Assembly: GCF_029637485.1 (NCBI RefSeq)
Contig: NZ_CP069128.1
Span: 1,674,001 to 1,738,000 of the forward strand
DNA: 64,000 nucleotides
Direction: 5' to 3'
Source of the DNA: Sphingomonas sp. LHG3406-1
GTDB lineage: Bacteria > Pseudomonadota > Alphaproteobacteria > Sphingomonadales > Sphingomonadaceae
Below the pieces are notes generated by a model. The model was given only the letters and a program-made list of their open reading frames with translations. It did no database searches and was not told where the DNA came from. Positions 38,750 to 45,756 of this stretch are shown one piece after another. Made by a program: the position numbers and the translations under genes. Numbering within the stretch: position 1 is the first letter of the stretch; every line of letters begins with the position of its first letter.

Positions 38750-39388
38750 ATGCTCCCCAATGCCTGGCGGCTGTTGGTCAAGCCAACCCCGCTCGGCCCA
38801 CGCGACGGGCCGAAGTGCCTGGTCGTGCCCGGCTTTCTTGCCCACGACCGCTCCACCCTGCGGCTGCGAGAGGCGCTGGCGGCGGCCGGCTGGCGGGTCC
38901 ATGGCTGGAAGGCCGGCGTGAACCTCGGTGCGCGGGCCGACACGCTCGACCGGCTGACCCGCCGCCTCGACAAGCTGTCCCGCCACGGGCCGGTGCTGCT
39001 GGTCGGCTGGAGCCTCGGCGGCGTCTACGCGCGTGAGCTTGCGCATCGTCATCCCGGCAGGATTGCCGCCGTGGTGACCCTCGGCTCGCCATTCTCCGGG
39101 GACCCCACCTGGAACAACGTCTGGCGCACCTATGAGCGGATCGCCGGCCACCCCGTGACCAGTCCGCCGATCGCGCGGACTCCGGGCAAGCCACCCGTGC
39201 CGACCCTCGCCCTCTGGTCGCGATGCGACGGGATTGTCGCCCCGCGTGCCGCCTACGGCCTGGACGATGAACGCGATTCCGCCGTCGAGCTGGCCTGTAA
39301 CCATCTTGGCTTCGTCGTCACCCGCGCCGGAGCGGAAGCGGTGGTCGCCGCCATTACGACCTTCCTTCGCGCGTCCGCGCGGGCCTGA
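38750..39388 (+). CDS. Alpha/beta-hydrolase family protein
   Basis: 212 residues from ATG 38750 (MLPNAWRLLVKPTPLG), chosen because the earlier in-frame ATG lies in a REP-like repeat. It has the hydrolase fold with VVPGFLAHDRSTLRLREAL, the nucleophile elbow VGWSLGGVYAREL (Ser near residue 86), an acid candidate in WSRCDGIVAPRAAY and a catalytic His candidate in ACNHLGF. No signal peptide. Resembles lipase-like or PGAP1-like single-domain hydrolases; the substrate is unknown. It could also be a non-catalytic member. Confidence 0.8.
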   Translation: MLPNAWRLLVKPTPLGPRDGPKCLVVPGFLAHDRSTLRLREALAAAGWRVHGWKAGVNLGARADTLDRLTRRLDKLSRHGPVLLVGWSLGGVYARELAHRHPGRIAAVVTLGSPFSGDPTWNNVWRTYERIAGHPVTSPPIARTPGKPPVPTLALWSRCDGIVAPRAAYGLDDERDSAVELACNHLGFVVTRAGAEAVVAAITTFLRASARA

Positions 39389-39492
39389 CCTCCGGCATTT
39401 CTCGACCGCGACGGTCGCTGGCAGAACGAGCGCTCGGCTTCGACGTCGCAGGCTGCTATCGTGCCGCGGCCATCAACACTGGAGCTGTTCCC

Positions 39493-39759
39493 ATGCCCGC
39501 CTTGATGTTCCTCGCCGCGCTCGCCGTTCAGGCCGTCGAACCCGCCCAGGCCGCGACCAGGCCAGCCAAGGAAGACAAGATCGTCTGTACGAGGCGGCCG
39601 CAGGCCTCGCTCGGCAGCAACATCGCTGCCAAGCGCGTCTGCAAGAAGCAGTCGGAGCTGGACGAGGAAGCGCGGCTGGCCAAGCGCAACCTGCAGAAGT
39701 TCCAGGATCATCGCAGCGACCCCTATGTGGTGCCGGGCGGCCAGCCGATCCCGCAGTAA
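39493..39759 (+). CDS. Small exported protein of unknown function
   Basis: 88 residues with a signal peptide (MPALMFLAALAVQAVEPAQA, cleavage near AQA). The mature part is short, charged and has two Cys (DKIVCTRRPQASLGSNIAAK, then RVCKKQSELDEE), a pattern I recall from several small sphingomonad periplasmic proteins with IVCRR...GS...KKRVC. Function unknown. GGAG lies 9 nt before the ATG. It ends 3 nt before the convergent thioesterase gene. Confidence 0.7.
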   Translation: MPALMFLAALAVQAVEPAQAATRPAKEDKIVCTRRPQASLGSNIAAKRVCKKQSELDEEARLAKRNLQKFQDHRSDPYVVPGGQPIPQ

Positions 39760-39762
39760 GCC

Positions 39763-40197
39763 TCAGGCCTGCGACATCGCAATCACGGCGAGGGTGATCC
39801 GGGACAGGCAGACCAGCTTGCCGCGCTCGTCGGTGATGCGGATGGTCCAGACCTGGGTTGTCCGTCCAATCGCTTCGGCGCTCGCCCGCGCCGTCACCGG
39901 CCCTTCGCGTACCGGCCGGATGTGGTTGGCGTTGATCTCGAGCCCGACCACCACCTTCTCGGCCGGATCGACCGTCATGGCGCCGGCCATGCTCGCCACC
40001 GTCTCCGCCAGCGCCACGCTCGCGCCGCCGTGGAGCCGTCCGAACGGCTGATGGGTCCGTTGGTCGACCGGCATGGTCGCCTCCAGCCAGTCGTCGCCGC
40101 GGCCGGTGAATACGATGCCGAGATGCCCCGGCATGCTCGCGTCACCAAGGCGGGTGAGGATTTCGAAATCGATCTCTGAGGAATGCCAGATGCTCAT
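39763..40197 (-). CDS. Hotdog-fold acyl-CoA thioesterase (PaaI/MenI-like)
   Basis: 144 residues, one hotdog domain. Key motifs are GRLHGGASVALAETVAS (catalytic-site helix) and VGLEINANHIRPVREG. The pattern resembles YdiI/EntH thioesterases that hydrolyse aryl- or acyl-CoA esters. Given nearby aromatic catabolism genes, an aryl-CoA substrate is possible but not shown. It lies 38 nt downstream of phhA on the same strand and may be cotranscribed, which would place it under the phhA attenuator. Confidence 0.82.
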   Translation of the reverse strand: MSIWHSSEIDFEILTRLGDASMPGHLGIVFTGRGDDWLEATMPVDQRTHQPFGRLHGGASVALAETVASMAGAMTVDPAEKVVVGLEINANHIRPVREGPVTARASAEAIGRTTQVWTIRITDERGKLVCLSRITLAVIAMSQA

Positions 40198-40235
40198 GGG
40201 AGCGAGGCTAAGCAGAAGCCGGGGCCGGGCGCCAG

Positions 40236-40991
40236 TCAGGGCAGCGGCCGGGTCAGGGCCGCCACCACCGCATCCATGTCGTCAGCGACCAGGTAGAGCG
40301 GCTGCATCGCATCGTGGCGGTAGGCCGTCGCGACCGCGCCTTCCGGCGTGAAGCGCCGCCGTTCGATGGCCTCGTCTTCGAGGCTCTTGCGCGCCTCGCC
40401 GAAGCTGGACGCAAGGCCAGCGCCGAGGATCCGCACCGCGCCTTTCTCCCGCACCAGCCCGAACTCGATCGTATGCCAGTAGAGCCGCGCGACCTTGTCG
40501 CCATGGCCGGCCGCGATCGCCGCAACACCCGTTTCCCCAAACTTCTGCATGGCGTCGGCGACGGCCCGGTCCGCCAGCATCGGCACGTGGCCGTATATGT
40601 CGTGGAAGCAGTCGGGCTCCTCCAGATAATCGAGCTGCGCCCGCGTGCGGATGAAGTTGCCGACCGGGAAGACGCTTTCCGCCAGCATGGCGAAGAAGGC
40701 CTCGTCGGGCACCAGCCCTGCCACCGCCACGCAGCGCCAGCCGGTCAGCCGGAGCAGCCGCGCGTTCAGCCGGCCGAGCTCCGGAATGCCGCCATCGCCA
40801 AGCCCCAACCCGGCCAGCCCGTCGAAGAAGCGCTCGACGATCAGCCCGTCGAGCAGCGCCGTCTGCCGCGCATGGAGGATGTCCCATGTCTCATGCTCTT
40901 CGGCAGTGAAGCGAGACCAGCCCTGGTCGACGGTCCACCCCGCCCAGCCCGGGCCGGCGTCCTCTTCCTGGGTCGCGAAATGCTTGAACAT
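40236..40991 (-). CDS. phhA: Phenylalanine 4-monooxygenase
   Basis: Pterin- and iron-dependent hydroxylase converting Phe to Tyr. 251 residues from ATG 40991 (MFKHFATQEE), the start with AAGGA 8 nt upstream; ATG 41000 is possible, and a TTG at 41018 falls in the terminator's U-run. Iron ligands are seen in FHDIYGHVPM (two His) and WHTIEFGLV (Glu). The fold-defining DGLIVERFFDGL and CVAVAGLVPDEAFFAML segments are present. Bacterial single-domain size. The cofactor-recycling phhB lies 0.7 kb away. A leader ORF with tandem Tyr codons and an intrinsic terminator lie directly upstream, so expression is probably controlled by attenuation in response to Tyr. Confidence 0.95.
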   Translation of the reverse strand: MFKHFATQEEDAGPGWAGWTVDQGWSRFTAEEHETWDILHARQTALLDGLIVERFFDGLAGLGLGDGGIPELGRLNARLLRLTGWRCVAVAGLVPDEAFFAMLAESVFPVGNFIRTRAQLDYLEEPDCFHDIYGHVPMLADRAVADAMQKFGETGVAAIAAGHGDKVARLYWHTIEFGLVREKGAVRILGAGLASSFGEARKSLEDEAIERRRFTPEGAVATAYRHDAMQPLYLVADDMDAVVAALTRPLP

Positions 40992-41019
40992 TGGGGTCAT
41001 CCTTGGGTTCGAAGGCAAT

Positions 41020-41051
41020 AAAAAACCCCGCCGGACCTGTGCCTGGCGGGG
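41020..41051 (-). terminator. Intrinsic terminator in the phhA leader (attenuator)
   Basis: Read on the minus strand: stem CCCCGCC (41051-41045), 12-nt loop, stem GGCGGGG (41032-41026), then six T (41025-41020). It ends about 30 nt before the phhA ATG and 30 nt after a short leader ORF stops, so it must be passed to express phhA. An alternative pairing is available: GGTGG near the end of the leader ORF can pair with CCACC just upstream of the terminator stem, which is the geometry of an antiterminator. Confidence 0.85.
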
Positions 41052-41081
41052 TGGTGGAAGCTCGCTTGATCTACGCGCGCG

Positions 41082-41138
41082 TCAGCCGGTCCCCACCTCG
41101 GGGCTATAATAGGCAGCGACGGCGACGCAGATCGTCAT
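41082..41138 (-). CDS. phhA leader peptide with tandem Tyr codons
   Basis: 18 codons, MTICVAVAAYYSPEVGTG, too short for ordinary gene calling. AGGG lies 7 nt before the ATG. Two adjacent TAT codons (Tyr10-Tyr11) lie just before a small hairpin (CCCC GAGGT GGGG, 41103-41091), with the terminator beyond the stop. The order leader ORF, Tyr codons, alternative hairpin, terminator, structural gene is that of a ribosome-mediated attenuator. Stalling at Tyr codons would be expected to prevent termination and allow phhA, a Tyr-forming enzyme, to be made. This is inference from sequence. Confidence 0.72.
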   Translation of the reverse strand: MTICVAVAAYYSPEVGTG

Positions 41139-41162
41139 TGGGCGACCCTATGACAGGCTGGG

Positions 41163-41192
41163 CCTGAATGGAAGCTGGCCCTTTCATTCAGG
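41163..41192. promoter_or_regulatory. Inverted repeat in the phhA / DOPA-dioxygenase intergenic region
   Basis: CCTGAATG (41163-41170) and CATTCAGG (41185-41192) are perfect 8-bp inverted repeats with a 14-nt spacer. They lie 25 nt upstream of the phhA leader ATG on one side and 24 nt upstream of the dioxygenase ATG on the other. This suits an operator for a dimeric regulator controlling both directions, but a regulator is not identified. Confidence 0.45.
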
Positions 41193-41215
41193 GCGAGGCT
41201 TCCCACTTCGCCCGC

Positions 41216-41560
41216 ATGACCGAACCGTCCGACTTCCACGTCCACCTCTATTTCGACCCTCACGAGGTCGATCACGCACGTGAGGTGGCGGCAGACATTG
41301 CCGAGCGCTTCGGAGCGGCCGTCGGCCACTTCCACACCCGTCCGGTCGGTCCGCACCCACGCGGCTCGGTGCAGCTCACCGTCGCTCCGGACCGCTTTGG
41401 CGATGTAGCTGCCTGGCTGCCGTTGAACCGCCGTGGCCTGACCGTTTTCGCGCATCCTTCGACTGGCGACGACCGTTCGGACCATGTGCACCACGTCATC
41501 TGGTTTGGCCCATCGGAGCCGCTCAAGACCGAGATGTTCGACCGAGGAGAAAACTCATGA
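41216..41560 (+). CDS. DOPA 4,5-dioxygenase family protein
   Basis: 114 residues from ATG 41216 (MTEPSDFHVHLYFDPHEVDH); an earlier in-frame start adds 16 residues and runs through the inverted repeat. The pattern DFHVHLYFD, RPVGPHPRGSVQLTV, GLTVFAHPSTG and DHVHHVIWFG, with multiple His likely binding iron, identifies the DOPA 4,5-dioxygenase family (PF08883). Plant and fungal members cleave DOPA during pigment synthesis; bacterial roles are poorly defined. Its place beside phhA, phhB and hpd suggests action on a Tyr-derived catechol. It overlaps a 50-codon gene by ATGA. Confidence 0.82.
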   Translation: MTEPSDFHVHLYFDPHEVDHAREVAADIAERFGAAVGHFHTRPVGPHPRGSVQLTVAPDRFGDVAAWLPLNRRGLTVFAHPSTGDDRSDHVHHVIWFGPSEPLKTEMFDRGENS

Positions 41561-41709
41561 CCACCGAAGGCAAGCGCATCGCCAAATATGCCGCCGTGGG
41601 CGCCGTCATCGGCATCCCTGCGCCGATCATCGGACCGATCATCGGCGGCATCATCGGTGCGGTGATCGGCGCCAACAAGAACAAGAAGCTGTACGGTCGC
41701 CCCTACTGA
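41557..41709 (+). CDS. 50-residue glycine-zipper membrane peptide
   Basis: Encodes [20 protein letters not shown] followed by [20 protein letters not shown] and a basic tail ([10 protein letters not shown]). One hydrophobic GxxxG-rich helix flanked by positive charge suggests a small membrane protein. Its ATG overlaps the dioxygenase stop (ATGA) and GAGGAGA lies upstream, so it is translationally coupled. Its last 7 nt overlap the end of phhB on the other strand. Function unknown. Confidence 0.65.
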   Translation: MTTEGKRIAKYAAVGAVIGIPAPIIGPIIGGIIGAVIGANKNKKLYGRPY

Positions 41710-41939
41710 CGGGCCAGCCGGTCGATCTCGGCCGCCAGCGCATGGTCCCGCCCGGTCACTCCGCCGGCATCATGGCTGGTCAGGCGGAAGTCGACGCGGT
41801 TCCAGACGCTGGTGAATTCGGGGTGATGGTCGACTTTTTCGGCATGGAGCGCGACTCGCGCCAGGAAGGCGAACGCCTCGCTGAAATCGGCGAAGCGGAA
41901 GCTCCTGTGAAGCGCTCCGTCCCGTTCTTCCCAAGTCAT
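41703..41939 (-). CDS. phhB: Pterin-4a-carbinolamine dehydratase
   Basis: 78 residues from ATG 41939, with GGAGGA 6 nt upstream; the longer open frame runs into the hpd leader. It recycles the hydroxylated pterin produced by PhhA. The active-site motif [20 protein letters not shown] and the later [17 protein letters not shown] are typical, including the paired His. It is separated from phhA by the dioxygenase pair and divergent from hpd (68 nt). Confidence 0.93.
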   Translation of the reverse strand: MTWEERDGALHRSFRFADFSEAFAFLARVALHAEKVDHHPEFTSVWNRVDFRLTSHDAGGVTGRDHALAAEIDRLARQ

Positions 41940-42007
41940 CACCGGTCCTCCTCCGTCTTGAAATGAGTCCATGCCCGGCGCAGGGAGGCCGCGACAAGGA
42001 GATCCTG

Positions 42008-43096
42008 ATGGCGACGACCGCAACCCTCGAGAAGGGCCCTCTCGGGCTCGACAATCCGATGGGCACCGACGGCTTCGAATTCGTAGAATATGCCGCGCCC
42101 GAGCCGAAGCTGCTGCGCGACCTGTTCGACAAGCTCGGCTTCCCGGCTATCGCCCGTCACAAGACGCAGGACATCACGCTCCACCGCCAAGGCGACATCA
42201 ACTTCCTGATCAACGCCCATGACGAAAGCCACGCCGCCGACTTCTCGGCCGAGCATGGTCCCTCGGCGGTCGCCATGGCCTTCCGGGTCAGGGACGCCGC
42301 CGCCGCCCACGCCCGCGCCCTTGAACTCGGCGCCACCGACGTCACCGCCAAGGGACTCGGCTGGCCGGCGATCGAGGGCATCGGCGGCTCGCTCCTCTAT
42401 CTCGTCGACCGTTACGGCGACGCGGGCGATGCCTATGGCGACAGCTTCGACTATCTGCCGGGCTACGAGGAAGCGATGCAGGCGGCCGCAAGCCACCTCA
42501 CCTACCTCGACCACCTCACCCACAACGTGCAACGCGGACGCATGGTGGTCTGGGCGGACTTCTACGAGAAGCTCTTCAACTTCCGCGAGATCCGCTACTT
42601 CGACATTGAGGGCAAGGTTACCGGCCTCTTCTCCAAGGCCATGACCAGCCCCTGCGGCAAGATCCGCATTCCGCTGAACGAGAGCCAGGACGACAAGAGC
42701 CAGATCGAGGAGTTCCTCCGCGAGTACAAAGGCGAGGGTATCCAGCACATCGCGCTCGGCACCACCGACATCTATTCGTCGGTCGACATCCTCAAATCCC
42801 GTGGCATCCCGTTCCAGGACACGATCGACACCTATTACGACCTGCTCGACGAGCGGGTGAAGGGCCATGGCGAGCCGCTCGACGAGCTGAAGAAGCGCAA
42901 GATCCTGGTCGACGGCGCGCCGACCGAAGGCCAGGGCCTGCTGCTGCAGATCTTCACCCAGAACGTCATCGGCCCGATCTTCTACGAGCTTATCCAGCGC
43001 AAGGGGAACGAAGGCTTCGGCGAGGGCAATTTCAAGGCGCTGTTCGAGAGCATCGAGCTGGACCAGATCCGGCGGGGTGTGATCTCGGCCGACTGA
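42008..43096 (+). CDS. hpd: 4-Hydroxyphenylpyruvate dioxygenase
   Basis: Converts 4-hydroxyphenylpyruvate, the transamination product of Tyr, to homogentisate. 362 residues from ATG 42008 with AAGGAG upstream. Iron ligands are in YLDHLTHNV (His), GIQHIALGT (His) and [10 protein letters not shown] (Glu). The C-terminal [14 protein letters not shown] is a hallmark of the family. Together with phhA and phhB this gives Phe to Tyr to homogentisate; the later steps (hmgA, fahA) are not in the window. Confidence 0.96.
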   Translation: MATTATLEKGPLGLDNPMGTDGFEFVEYAAPEPKLLRDLFDKLGFPAIARHKTQDITLHRQGDINFLINAHDESHAADFSAEHGPSAVAMAFRVRDAAAAHARALELGATDVTAKGLGWPAIEGIGGSLLYLVDRYGDAGDAYGDSFDYLPGYEEAMQAAASHLTYLDHLTHNVQRGRMVVWADFYEKLFNFREIRYFDIEGKVTGLFSKAMTSPCGKIRIPLNESQDDKSQIEEFLREYKGEGIQHIALGTTDIYSSVDILKSRGIPFQDTIDTYYDLLDERVKGHGEPLDELKKRKILVDGAPTEGQGLLLQIFTQNVIGPIFYELIQRKGNEGFGEGNFKALFESIELDQIRRGVISAD

Positions 43097-43104
43097 CCTA
43101 CCTC

Positions 43105-43177
43105 GTCATCCCGGGCTCGACCCGGGATCCCGCTTCTTGCTTCTGAGAGCGGGACCCCGGATCAAGTCCGGGGTGAC
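43105..43177. repeat. REP-like double palindrome between hpd and the thiolase gene
   Basis: GTCATCCCGGGCTCGACCCGGG (hairpin 43110-43126), then TCCCGC ... GCGGGA, then ACCCCGG (43154-43160) pairing with CCGGGGT (43168-43174) before GAC. The whole unit is itself an inverted repeat. Same class as 37205 and 38608. Confidence 0.7.
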
Positions 43178-43207
43178 GACCACCACTCTAGAGCCGAGCG
43201 TGCCTGA

Positions 43208-44410
43208 ATGACCGACGCCTTCATCTGCGACTACGTCCGCACCCCGATCGGCCGCTATGGCGGAGCCCTCTCCTCCATCCGCGCCGACGACCTCGCCGCC
43301 ATTCCCGTCCGCGCCCTCAAGGATCGCAACGGCAGCGTCGACTGGCAGGTGCTCGACGACATCATCCTCGGCTGCGCCAACCAGGCGGGCGAGGACAATC
43401 GCAACCTCGCGCGCATGGCCGGCCTTCTCGCCGGATTGCCGCACGACAGCGGCGGCGTGACCCTCAACCGCCTGTGCGGCTCGGGCCTCGACGCGGTTGC
43501 CATGGCCACCCGCACCATCCGCTCGGGCGAAGCGGACCTGATCATCGCCGGCGGCAGCGAAAGCATGAGCCGTGCGCCCTTCGTCATGCCCAAGGCGACC
43601 AGCGCCTTCGACCGCAATGCCGAAATCTACGACACCACCATCGGCTGGCGCTTCGTCAATCCGAAGATGCGCGACGCCTATGGCGACGACACCATGCCGA
43701 GCACGGCCGAGAATGTCGCCGACGAGTTCTCGATCAGCCGCGAAGACCAGGACTCCTTTGCCCAGCGCAGCCAGGAGAAGGCCGCCGCTGCGCAGGCCAG
43801 CGGCCGCCTCGCCGCCGAGATCGTCGGGGTCGAGATCGCCGGCCGCAAGGGCGAGGTCACGGTCGTGGACCGGGACGAACATCCGCGCCTCACCGGCCTC
43901 GACAAGCTGGCCGCGCTGAAGCCGATCGTCCGCAAGGACGGCACGGTCACGGCCGGCAATGCCTCGGGCGTCAACGACGGGGCGGCCGCGCTGCTGATCG
44001 CCTCGGAAGAGACCGCCAAGCGCTTCGGCCTGACACCCAGGGCGCGGATCCTCGGCGGGGCGGTCGCCGGCGTCCCCCCGCGCATCATGGGCATCGGCCC
44101 GGCGCCCGCCTCGGAAAAGCTGCTAAGGCGGCTCGGCCTTACCCTCGACCAGATGGACGTCATCGAACTGAACGAGGCTTTCGCCGCCCAGGGCCTCGCC
44201 GTCCTGCGCCAGTTGGGTCTTCCCGACGACGACTCCCGCGTGAACCCCAATGGCGGCGCCATCGCGCTCGGCCATCCGCTCGGCATGTCGGGCGCCCGGC
44301 TCGCCGGCACCGCGGCCCTCGAACTGGCGAACACCGGCGGCCGCTACGCCCTCGCGACCATGTGCATCGGCGTCGGCCAGGGCATCGCTCTGGTGATCGA
44401 GCGGGTTTGA
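43208..44410 (+). CDS. Thiolase, 3-oxoadipyl-CoA (beta-ketoadipyl-CoA) type
   Basis: 400 residues, full-length thiolase. The acyl-binding Cys is in [11 protein letters not shown] (near residue 90), the catalytic His in [16 protein letters not shown] and the second Cys in [10 protein letters not shown]. The N-terminus [20 protein letters not shown] resembles PcaF/PaaJ, which split 3-oxoadipyl-CoA into succinyl-CoA and acetyl-CoA; a general acetyl-CoA acetyltransferase is the alternative. It overlaps paaD by 1 nt (TGATG), which supports a role in phenylacetate or beta-ketoadipate breakdown. Confidence 0.88.
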   Translation: MTDAFICDYVRTPIGRYGGALSSIRADDLAAIPVRALKDRNGSVDWQVLDDIILGCANQAGEDNRNLARMAGLLAGLPHDSGGVTLNRLCGSGLDAVAMATRTIRSGEADLIIAGGSESMSRAPFVMPKATSAFDRNAEIYDTTIGWRFVNPKMRDAYGDDTMPSTAENVADEFSISREDQDSFAQRSQEKAAAAQASGRLAAEIVGVEIAGRKGEVTVVDRDEHPRLTGLDKLAALKPIVRKDGTVTAGNASGVNDGAAALLIASEETAKRFGLTPRARILGGAVAGVPPRIMGIGPAPASEKLLRRLGLTLDQMDVIELNEAFAAQGLAVLRQLGLPDDDSRVNPNGGAIALGHPLGMSGARLAGTAALELANTGGRYALATMCIGVGQGIALVIERV

Positions 44411-44841
44411 TGCAGGCGCTCTGGGCGGTGCTGGCCGATGTGCCCGACCCGGAGATACCGGCCGTGTCGGTCGTCGATCTCGGCATCGTGCGGGACGTTT
44501 CGCCCGAGCGCGTCACCATCACCCCCACCTACAGCGGCTGCCCCGCGACCCTTGCGATCGAGCAGAGCATCCGCGCGGCGCTCGACGCCGCCGGTTACCG
44601 GCAGGTTCGGATCGACACCGTCCTGTCGCCGCCCTGGACCACCGAATGGATCACGTCCGAAGGGCGCGAGAAGCTGCGCCGCTACGGCATCGCGCCGCCG
44701 CTTCCCTCGGGCGAGACCGCCTGCCCGCAATGCGGATCGTCAGACGTGGAGGAAGTCAGCCGCTTCGGCTCGACCCCGTGCAAGAGCCAGTGGCGCTGCC
44801 GCGACTGCCTGGAGCCGTTCGACCGCTTCAAATGCCACTGA
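44410..44841 (+). CDS. paaD: Phenylacetyl-CoA epoxidase subunit PaaD-like (MIP18 plus zinc ribbon)
   Basis: 143 residues. The N-terminal DUF59/MIP18 domain reads VPDPEIPAVSVVDLGIVRDV and TPTYSGCPATLAIEQSIRAA. The C-terminus is a Cys4-type zinc ribbon (CPQCGSSDVEEVSRFGSTPC, then CRDCLEPFDRFKCH). PaaD is thought to help mature metal centres of the phenylacetyl-CoA epoxidase PaaABCE. The other paa genes are absent here, so this is either an outlying paaD or a MIP18 protein used elsewhere. Coupled to the thiolase; converges with aroC with 3 nt between stops. Confidence 0.85.
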   Translation: MQALWAVLADVPDPEIPAVSVVDLGIVRDVSPERVTITPTYSGCPATLAIEQSIRAALDAAGYRQVRIDTVLSPPWTTEWITSEGREKLRRYGIAPPLPSGETACPQCGSSDVEEVSRFGSTPCKSQWRCRDCLEPFDRFKCH

Positions 44842-44844
44842 TCG

Positions 44845-45756
44845 TCAGCCGCACTGGCCCCGGTGCAGCAATTTGTGGTCGGCGAGCACGATCGCGACCA
44901 TCGCCTCGACCACCGGCGCGCCCCTGATTCCGACGCAGGGATCGTGCCGTCCGCCGATGCCGATGCTGCTGGTCGGCTTGAACGCGGCGCGCACCCGGAT
45001 CGGCTTGCCCGTCGAGATGCCACCGTCGATTCCGCTGGCGGTCATCGCCTCAAGGCTCCCGCGGCCATGCGCGCGACCGGCCGCGAAGCCTTCACCGATC
45101 TCGATGCCCTTCACCGCATTGATGCCCATGACCGCCGCCGCAAGATCGGCGTCGAGCTTGGCATAGACGGGCGCGCCCCAGCCGGCGGATGCCCCTTCGG
45201 CCAGGCATTCGATCACCGCGCCGAGGCTGTCCTGGTTGCCGCGCGCCTCGTCGAGCAGGGCTTCCCACCTCGACGCGTCCGCCTCGCCGCCGATCTCGGC
45301 CACGCGCGCGGTGACGGTCACCTCGGGAATGACAAGCCGCGCCACCGCGCCCGCCGCCACCCGCATCGCCGTTTCGCGCGCACTCGCCCGCCCGCCCCCG
45401 CGCGGATCGCGGAAGCCATATTTGGCGTCGTAGGCGGCGTCGGCGTGACCGGGCCGGGGCGGCAGGTTTGCATAATCCTTCGACCGCGCGTCGACATTGT
45501 CGATCATCATCGCGATCGGCGTTCCGGTCGTGCGCCCCTCGTATATCCCAGACAGGATGCGCACCCGGTCGGGCTCCTGCCGCGGCGAGACATTCTTCCC
45601 CGTTCCCGGCCGCCGCGCGTCGAGGAAGCGCTGCACGTGCTCCTCGTCGAGCGCCAGACCCGGCGGACAGCCGTCGACCACCACGCCGATCGCCGGCCCA
45701 TGGCTCTCGCCCCAGGACGTGAAGCGGAAGAGCCGCCCGAAGCTGTTCCAGCTCAT
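44845..45756 (-). CDS. aroC: Chorismate synthase, compact form
   Basis: Last step of the shikimate pathway (EPSP to chorismate, reduced-FMN dependent). The N-terminal half is typical: [71 protein letters not shown]; the C-terminus has [19 protein letters not shown]. At 303 residues it is about 50-55 shorter than usual. Three segments are trimmed: the variable region after the 'RLVIPEV' strand, the loop before GGIS ([18 protein letters not shown], without the usual N-x-AGG), and the hairpin before GRHDPC. The frame is clean, so this looks like an evolved compact form, not a frameshift. It overlaps aroA by ATGA and is the last gene of the trp-aro run. Confidence 0.92.
   Translation of the reverse strand: MSWNSFGRLFRFTSWGESHGPAIGVVVDGCPPGLALDEEHVQRFLDARRPGTGKNVSPRQEPDRVRILSGIYEGRTTGTPIAMMIDNVDARSKDYANLPPRPGHADAAYDAKYGFRDPRGGGRASARETAMRVAAGAVARLVIPEVTVTARVAEIGGEADASRWEALLDEARGNQDSLGAVIECLAEGASAGWGAPVYAKLDADLAAAVMGINAVKGIEIGEGFAAGRAHGRGSLEAMTASGIDGGISTGKPIRVRAAFKPTSSIGIGGRHDPCVGIRGAPVVEAMVAIVLADHKLLHRGQCG

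Noticed and set aside
38651-38750. Longer N-terminus for the alpha/beta-hydrolase
   Set aside because: The upstream ATG lies inside a REP-like palindrome; ATG 38750 gives the expected protein start.
40236-41018. Upstream TTG start for phhA at 41018
   Set aside because: It falls next to the U-run of the leader terminator and has no ribosome site; ATG 40991 has a well-placed AAGGA.
43474-44410. Extended frame upstream of paaD inside the thiolase gene
   Set aside because: Arg- and Pro-rich shadow of the thiolase in another frame; the real protein begins at the ATG overlapping the thiolase stop.
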